This document shows, in pieces, positions 31,732 through 36,606 of a DNA stretch of 36,606 nt (position 1 is its first letter; every line of letters starts with the position of its first letter). The stretch lies in the NCBI RefSeq assembly GCF_013177695.1, contig NZ_WOEY01000007.1, forward strand, positions 1-36,606, given 5' to 3'. The notes under the pieces were generated by a model, which saw only the letters and a list, made by a program, of their open reading frames with translations, ran no database searches and was not told the origin of the DNA. Source of the stretch: Paraburkholderia solitsugae (GTDB lineage: Bacteria > Pseudomonadota > Gammaproteobacteria > Burkholderiales > Burkholderiaceae). The position numbers were made by a program, and so were the translations under genes.

Positions 31732-32601
31732 ATGCGGCGCTTGCCCTCGCTGATCGCGTTGCGCTTCTTCGAAGAAACCGCCCGCCATATGAGCTTCAAT
31801 CGCGCCGCCACTGCGTTATGCGTAACGCAAGGCGCGGTGAGCCGGCAAATCAAGCTGCTCGAGGAATCGCTCGGCGCAAAGCTGTTCGAACGCGATCACA
31901 AAGGCATTCGCTTAACGCAGGCAGGCCTGCAATTCCTGCCCTGCCTCTCCGAAGCGTTCGACACGATCGAGCGTGGCTTCCGTCAGATCAACGCGGCCAA
32001 GGGCCGGCGGCGCCTCGTCGTCGCCGTGCCGCCCACCTTTGCGACACAGTGGTTCTCGCCGCGGCTCGGCTCACTCGGGGACGAATTGCCCGATGTCGAA
32101 CTGTCGGTTCGCACCTCTCCCACGGAAGACTGCCACTGCATCATCCGCTTCGGGCGCGACGCGCTGGCCGGTGCGCATTCCGAATTGCTCATGACCGAGC
32201 GCCACGTCCTGGTCGGCGCCCCGCGTCTCCTCAGTGAATCGCTCGACATGCTGCTCGAGCATATGCCCGCGCTACACGTGCTGCATAACGATGCCCGCCT
32301 GGACCTGTGGCCGAACTGGCTGGCGAAAGCGGGCCTGCCCGCACGCTATGCGGAAAACGGCATCGAATTTTCTACATTGGAACAGGCGATCCGAGCCGCG
32401 CGCAAGGGTGCGGGGCTGGCGGTGGTCGATCGGAACATGATCGTCGAGGAACTGGCGGACGAGAGTTTGACGCGGTTCTCGGAGATCGAAGTGACCGGGC
32501 CGTTCGGGTACTGGCTCGACATCCCGCAACAGCATGTGGGGCTTGAGTATGTGCAAGCGTTTGCCGGGTGGATGCGGGAAGAGGTCTTGAAGATGGAGTG
32601 A
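31732..32601 (+). CDS. LysR-family transcriptional regulator, GcvA-like
   Basis: A 289-residue regulator: N-terminal winged helix (LIALRFFEETARHMSFNRAA, then CVTQGAVSRQIKLLEESLGAKLFERDHKGIRLT in the recognition region) and a substrate-binding domain starting near residue 92 (RRRLVVAVPPTFATQWFSPRL). The IRFGRDALAGAHSELLM and LDLWPNWLAKAGL segments are typical of GcvA-group members. AAGGTGA lies six bases before ATG 31732. It is divergent from the acetyltransferase gene, a possible target. A terminator follows 40 bp after the stop. The effector is unknown. Confidence 0.9.
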   Translation: MRRLPSLIALRFFEETARHMSFNRAATALCVTQGAVSRQIKLLEESLGAKLFERDHKGIRLTQAGLQFLPCLSEAFDTIERGFRQINAAKGRRRLVVAVPPTFATQWFSPRLGSLGDELPDVELSVRTSPTEDCHCIIRFGRDALAGAHSELLMTERHVLVGAPRLLSESLDMLLEHMPALHVLHNDARLDLWPNWLAKAGLPARYAENGIEFSTLEQAIRAARKGAGLAVVDRNMIVEELADESLTRFSEIEVTGPFGYWLDIPQQHVGLEYVQAFAGWMREEVLKME

Positions 32602-32641
32602 GACGGTGCGCTACGTTGCGCGGCGAGCAGCAAAAGCGCGT

Positions 32642-32672
32642 AAAAAAGCCGCGTTTTCGACGCGGCTTTTTT
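32642..32672. terminator. Bidirectional intrinsic terminator between LysR gene and prfC
   Basis: AAAAAAGCCGCG (32642-32653), loop of seven bases, CGCGGCTTTTTT (32661-32672): a perfect 12-bp stem with an A-run and a T-run. It sits between the convergent LysR gene and prfC and should stop both transcripts. Confidence 0.93.
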
Positions 32673-32717
32673 ATTCGTCTAACGACGCAAGCGCCAAGCG
32701 CTCGCGGCAAAACGAAG

Positions 32718-34319
32718 TTACATCGCCTTCTTGAACGGCGCGCCCGAATGCTCGCGCAATTCGTTAAAGACGATCTTCGGCCACGCCTTCTGCGCGACTT
32801 CGATCTCCGACACATGCGACGCCAGATACGTCGGCGCATCCGATGCATCGAGCGCGATCCGAGCCGCATACGAATCGGTGAAACGACGCAACTCAGCCGC
32901 ATCGTCGCAGGTGACCCAACGCGACATCCGATAACGAGCCGGCGCCATCCGCACGTCGACCTTGTATTCCGTCGACAAGCGGTGCGACACCACTTCGAAC
33001 TGCAGTTGGCCAACCGCGCCGAGAATGATCAAGCCGCCAACTTCCGGACGGAACACCTGGATCGCGCCTTCCTCGCCGAGCTGCTTAAGCGCTTCGCCGA
33101 GTTGCTTGGCGCGCATCGGATCGACCACTTCGACCGTCTGGAAAATTTCCGGCGCGAAGAACGGCAAGCCGACGAACTGCAACAGCTCGCCTTCGGTCAG
33201 CGTGTCGCCGAGGCTCAGCGTGCCGTGATTCGGGATACCGATGATGTCGCCCGGATACGCCTCGCTAACCGTCTCACGACGCTGCGACAGGAACGTCACC
33301 ACGTTATTCGCGCGGAACGTCTTGTTCGTGCGCGTCACCTTCACGGCCATGCCGCGTTCGAAATGCCCCGAACACACGCGAATGAACGCCACGCGGTCGC
33401 GGTGCGCCAGATCCATGTTCGCCTGCACCTTGAACACCACGCCGGTGAACTTCGGCTCGTCCGGCATCACCGGACGTTGCACGGTCATGCGCATCGACGG
33501 CGGCGGCGCCAGATCGACCAGCGCGTCGAGAATTTCCTTCACGCCGAAGTTATTGATCGCCGAGCCGAACAGCACCGGCGATTGCTGACCCGCAAGGAAC
33601 TGTTCGCGATCGAAATCAGGCGACGCGCCGGTGATCAGGTCGATTTCTTCCTTCGCCTTGACCCAGCTATGGCCGAAGCGGCGTTCGCCTTCTTCGTCGC
33701 TGAGCGCTTGCAGCGTTTCGACCGCACCGCCCGCCTTATCCTGCCCGGCGCGGAACAGGCGCACCTGGTCGTGCTGGATGTCGTAGACGCCCTGGAATTC
33801 CTTGCCCATACCGATCGGCCAGGTGAACGGCACAGCCGCCACACCCAGATGTTGCTCGATTTCGTCGAGCAGTTCGAGCGGTTCGCGCACTTCGCGGTCG
33901 AGCTTGTTGATGAAGGTAACGATCGGCGTCTTGCGGCTGCGGCAGACTTCGAGCAGCTTCAGCGTTTGCGCTTCGACGCCGTTGGCGCCGTCGATCACCA
34001 TCACGGCGGCATCGACCGCCGTCAGCACACGGTAGGTATCTTCGGAGAAGTCCTCGTGGCCCGGGGTGTCGAGCAGGTTGATGACGGCGTCGCCGTACTC
34101 GAACTGCATGACCGAACTGGCGACGGAAATGCCGCGCTGCTTTTCGATCTCCATCCAGTCCGAGGTCGCGTAGCGATTGCTCTTGCGGCCCTTCACGGTA
34201 CCGGCGATCTGAATCGCGCCCGAGAACAGCAGCAGCTTTTCAGTGAGCGTGGTTTTGCCCGCGTCCGGGTGGGAAATGACCGCGAACGTGCGGCGGCGTT
34301 TGAGTTCGGAGACTGACAT
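32718..34319 (-). CDS. prfC: Peptide chain release factor 3 (RF3)
   Basis: A 533-residue translational GTPase that recycles RF1/RF2 from the ribosome after peptide release. GTPase motifs: G1 SHPDAGKTTL near residue 17, RGISVASSVM (switch I), G3 DTPGHEDFSEDTYRVL, G4 NKLDRE. RF3-specific stretches follow: SPVLFGSAINNFGVKEILDAL, FKVQANMDLAHRDRVAF, FFAPEIFQTVEV, GAVGQLQFEVVSHRL. Length equals the usual 525-535 residues. Monocistronic, closed by a shared terminator. Confidence 0.97.
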   Translation of the reverse strand: MSVSELKRRRTFAVISHPDAGKTTLTEKLLLFSGAIQIAGTVKGRKSNRYATSDWMEIEKQRGISVASSVMQFEYGDAVINLLDTPGHEDFSEDTYRVLTAVDAAVMVIDGANGVEAQTLKLLEVCRSRKTPIVTFINKLDREVREPLELLDEIEQHLGVAAVPFTWPIGMGKEFQGVYDIQHDQVRLFRAGQDKAGGAVETLQALSDEEGERRFGHSWVKAKEEIDLITGASPDFDREQFLAGQQSPVLFGSAINNFGVKEILDALVDLAPPPSMRMTVQRPVMPDEPKFTGVVFKVQANMDLAHRDRVAFIRVCSGHFERGMAVKVTRTNKTFRANNVVTFLSQRRETVSEAYPGDIIGIPNHGTLSLGDTLTEGELLQFVGLPFFAPEIFQTVEVVDPMRAKQLGEALKQLGEEGAIQVFRPEVGGLIILGAVGQLQFEVVSHRLSTEYKVDVRMAPARYRMSRWVTCDDAAELRRFTDSYAARIALDASDAPTYLASHVSEIEVAQKAWPKIVFNELREHSGAPFKKAM

Positions 34320-34642
34320 CGGGTCTGGCGGTCACGGATAGAGGTTCGGGCGGTGTCCGGAAGCTTGTGGCTTCGGGTCTGCCACGTCTGGCGCGGCGGC
34401 GGTGAGCTGCGGGAGTTGGATCGGAGACCCGCGTCACAATGGCAACTCCGCCGCGTCACAACCAACCAGGTTACGAACGAGTGTTTGGAAATACGGGACT
34501 TGCCGGCACAGAACAGCGCAGGGAACGAATGATACACGTCATGGGGGCGGACGTATGGAAATGGGGTTTGGGGGACGGATGCGGCGCCTAGGCGGAGGCC
34601 CCCCACGAAGCGCTCCCGGAAGACAGCGGGCCGCCTACATCC
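34320..34642. other. Intergenic region upstream of prfC
   Basis: 323 bp holding the prfC promoter and the 3' flank of the fimbrial adhesin gene. No open frame with a sensible start, no clear -35/-10 pair and no T-run hairpin is visible. The adhesin side (34590-34642) is very GC-rich. Confidence 0.4.
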
Positions 34643-35671
34643 TTACTGATAGGACATCGTAAACGTCGCATTAGCGGTCGCAAGGCCAGGTGTGACCGCC
34701 CCGGTTCGAATAAAGCGGGCAGTAAATGGGATATTCACAGGACCGCCTGCGGCCGGGCTGGCCATCACGGAAAACTGATTGAGGTTGCCCGCCACTGCTG
34801 AATCAGGCCCGAACGATACCGGGTTATCGTTGTACAAAAGCTGAAAGCCAACGCCCGTCGCGACGGAGTCGGACGCTAACGTCAAGGTATTGCTCGTGTT
34901 GGACGGCGTAGTGGCGTCGGTAAGCGTCATATAGGCTTTAACGCCAGCATTGCAGTTCAGGCCGATATTGACCGATCCCGTGCCGTCCGTCGATCCAATC
35001 GAGGTTAACCGGTTGATGTTTGCCGAGGATACCGGCACGGTGACGGACGGAGTGGTCACCGAGCAAGTCAGCGTCGAAAATGCACCGCTTGCGGAGCCTG
35101 TAAATACATTACCCCATAACGTACTACCGCCTTGGTTATTGATACGGTTCGTAAGCGACAGAACCGGGATCGTCGTAAGTTGGCCAACAATGCTGTTTGC
35201 AAGTTTCACGAATTGGGCCGAGACAGTCAGCGTATAGGTTTGGCCGGGCGACGCCGCTTGCTGGAGTTGATGGCAGGTGACCGTTCTGGTGCCCGTTGCA
35301 ACGGTAACAGGCAGACTTTTGCATGAAGTACCCGCACCGTTGGAAATCGTATATCGCACACCGACACCAGAAACGTTTGTCGCAAACACATCCGTGTAAC
35401 CAGGTGCAAGCGTAGCGGGCGACGCCTGAAAATCCAGAAAGATATCGCGGTCTGCGTTGGGATCGCCCTGGCAATTAAAGGTGACCGGCGTTGAATAATT
35501 CGGCGTGTTGCCTCCAATGGCCGCATCTCGCCCGAAACCCGACGTGTCGAGCATCGGTGCAAAATTGAGCCCGGACTGCGAGGAGCAACTGACGGTAGCC
35601 GCGTGAGCTTCAGGCGCGCCAAAAGTCAACTGCGCAAGCGCCAATAGAAATATGCCAAATACTTTCCACAT
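34643..35671 (-). CDS. Fimbrial adhesin / tip pilin of a chaperone-usher system
   Basis: A 342-residue secreted protein. Signal peptide MWKVFGIFLLALAQLTFGAP, cleavage after AHA. An N-terminal domain of about 170 residues has two Cys pairs (VSCSSQ with TFNCQGD; TSCKSLP with TVTCHQL), and a C-terminal pilin domain has the conserved pair LTCSVTTPSVTVP with IGLNCNAG, closing in TFTMSYQ with the penultimate aromatic used in donor-strand exchange. A lectin-like domain plus pilin domain is the layout of tip adhesins; the receptor is unknown. ATG 35671 (GAGG upstream) puts the signal peptide at the N-terminus. ATG 35776 overlaps the usher stop (ATGA) and would add 35 residues ahead of it. Confidence 0.85.
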   Translation of the reverse strand: MWKVFGIFLLALAQLTFGAPEAHAATVSCSSQSGLNFAPMLDTSGFGRDAAIGGNTPNYSTPVTFNCQGDPNADRDIFLDFQASPATLAPGYTDVFATNVSGVGVRYTISNGAGTSCKSLPVTVATGTRTVTCHQLQQAASPGQTYTLTVSAQFVKLANSIVGQLTTIPVLSLTNRINNQGGSTLWGNVFTGSASGAFSTLTCSVTTPSVTVPVSSANINRLTSIGSTDGTGSVNIGLNCNAGVKAYMTLTDATTPSNTSNTLTLASDSVATGVGFQLLYNDNPVSFGPDSAVAGNLNQFSVMASPAAGGPVNIPFTARFIRTGAVTPGLATANATFTMSYQ

Positions 35672-35772
35672 GATTGTGTGCCTCGAGAGCGCCGGTGACG
35701 CGCCAGAAAAGTTGCTCGTCACGCTTAAACACGACGCATTGGTTAGTTCAATATCGGCATTCATGGTCTGAT

Positions 35773-36606
35773 TCATTTCGATTGCTCCACCGGCGCGCTC
35801 GCCAACGGCCCATGATCGTCAAGATTCGCTGCGCTTCCACTTACACAGTGTCCTTCCACCGACGCATATGCTGCCCCCGCCTTGCCAGTCGACTTCGGTA
35901 AGACGTAGTCGATCCGGCACTGTTCAGACGCCGCCGAGCCCCACTTCACAAACAGCGAGCCCTTGTCGTCGAGACCGCGCGCAAAAATCCTGCTGTCCTG
36001 CGCCACGACACCCACGGTACGGCCCGAGCCGTCAACCACATCCAGACCAAACGGCAACGCCTTGTCGCCCAGTTGCGGCGCACGAATCAATGCCGCACGC
36101 CCGCTCGTCGTCTTGTACTTCAGCATCACCACCGAACCCAGACGCGGAACAGCCTGCTCGGAGGTCGATTGGAATTCGACGTCGGTCGATGAGCCCTTCG
36201 GATCAATGTCGACCGTGTTCATGCTGTAAGGCGTCAGATAGGGCACCACGGCATAGCCGTGGCTATTCACCTTGACGCCGGGCGAACTGATCACAGCCGC
36301 GCCTGCTGCACCCGGGGCTTCGACGATGCCGAACGTATCGCCAACGGCCTGCGAGAACGTCACGCCGCCAGGATGCGCGACAACCGTCCCGCTGATACCG
36401 GCAGATACCTGGCTTGAACCCGAGCCGCCGCTCGCGGACGCCGACATCTGTGCGTACGGCGCACGATAGTTACCGCTCACCCCCGCATTCCCGGAACTGC
36501 TGCCGTTGCCGCTGCCATACGAGCCGTACGCGTTATACGAGTACTGGTTGTTATCGCCCAGCGCGCCACTCACGTTGGCTTGCAGGTTGCTGCTGCCACC
36601 CGAGCT
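35773..36606 (-). CDS. Outer-membrane fimbrial usher, C-terminal part
   Basis: The frame enters from the right edge and ends at 35773 (278 codons in window). It shows the end of a FimD/PapC usher: last barrel strands (NQYSYNAYGSYGSGNGSSS; GNYRAPYAQMSASASGGSGS; VSAGISGTVVAHPGGVTFSQ), then the plug-independent C-terminal domains (GVKVNSHGYAVVPYLTPYSMNTVDIDP; PRLGSVVMLKYKTTSGRAALI; PFGLDVVDGSGRTVGVVAQDSRIFARGL) and the final Cys pair (EQCRIDYVLP and EGHCVSG). Ushers form the secretion pore and assemble pilins handed over by a periplasmic chaperone. The chaperone and major pilin genes should lie beyond the right edge. Confidence 0.9.
   Translation of the reverse strand, partial: SSGGSSNLQANVSGALGDNNQYSYNAYGSYGSGNGSSSGNAGVSGNYRAPYAQMSASASGGSGSSQVSAGISGTVVAHPGGVTFSQAVGDTFGIVEAPGAAGAAVISSPGVKVNSHGYAVVPYLTPYSMNTVDIDPKGSSTDVEFQSTSEQAVPRLGSVVMLKYKTTSGRAALIRAPQLGDKALPFGLDVVDGSGRTVGVVAQDSRIFARGLDDKGSLFVKWGSAASEQCRIDYVLPKSTGKAGAAYASVEGHCVSGSAANLDDHGPLASAPVEQSK

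Noticed and set aside
32568..34316. Plus-strand open frame of 582 codons opposite prfC
   Set aside because: Antisense shadow of a highly conserved GTPase gene; translation is rich in Arg, His and Glu with no motif.
1..36606. tRNA genes, CRISPR arrays, insertion sequences, prophage or toxin-antitoxin pairs
   Set aside because: None could be found by reading both strands; the only clear repeat families are the hairpin units at 21534-21673 and the paired elements at 11359-11397.

Overview
The window is high-GC DNA with the gene content and style of a Burkholderiaceae chromosome, most likely Paraburkholderia or Burkholderia (inference). The grounds are an intracellular polyhydroxybutyrate depolymerase, Ala/Arg-rich proteins with strongly GC-biased third codon positions, GTG and TTG starts backed by good ribosome binding sites, and hairpin repeats of a type I associate with Paraburkholderia intergenic DNA. 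I see no tRNA, rRNA, CRISPR array, insertion sequence or prophage. Both ends cut a gene: a DUF1254 lipoprotein on the left and a fimbrial usher on the right.

Layout. 1-5.4 kb: a DUF1254 lipoprotein (-), a PaiB-type FMN-binding protein (+), then a copper P-type ATPase (copA) behind a textbook MerR/CueR promoter, with the 3' part of a chemoreceptor gene starting on the copA stop codon. 5.5-10.8 kb: GST (-), phaZ (+) with a consensus sigma-54 promoter, cupin (-), flavin reductase (-), 3-hydroxyacyl-CoA dehydrogenase-type enzyme (-) and a His-rich exported protein (-). 11.0-17.8 kb: a self-contained unit encoding a 52-residue protein, an Ala-rich single-pass membrane protein (-), an AGE-family epimerase/isomerase (+), a small TTG-started protein (-), a cold-shock protein (+), a full-length chemoreceptor (-) and a hotdog thioesterase (+).

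17.9-28.2 kb is the most coherent block: a nine-gene minus-strand operon with a divergent IclR regulator. It encodes a CUT2 sugar ABC importer (binding protein, double ATPase, permease), a two-part UxaA-type dehydratase, an aldo/keto reductase, a lactonase of the amidohydrolase superfamily, an SDR dehydrogenase and an FAH-family hydrolase. In order these fit uptake followed by a non-phosphorylating L-fucose-type route: sugar -> lactone -> aldonate -> 2-keto-3-deoxy acid -> 2,4-diketo-3-deoxy acid -> pyruvate + lactate. The assigned substrate is inferred. The notable point is that the dehydratase step seems to be filled by a split UxaA-family enzyme, not an enolase-superfamily fuconate dehydratase. 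A strong bidirectional terminator closes the operon, and a cluster of hairpin repeats sits inside it.

28.2-36.6 kb: an unrecognised 181-residue protein, a Pat/YfiQ-type protein acetyltransferase whose acyl-CoA ligase half has lost its catalytic parts, a LysR regulator, release factor 3 (prfC), and the end of a chaperone-usher fimbrial cluster (adhesin/tip pilin and usher C-terminus).
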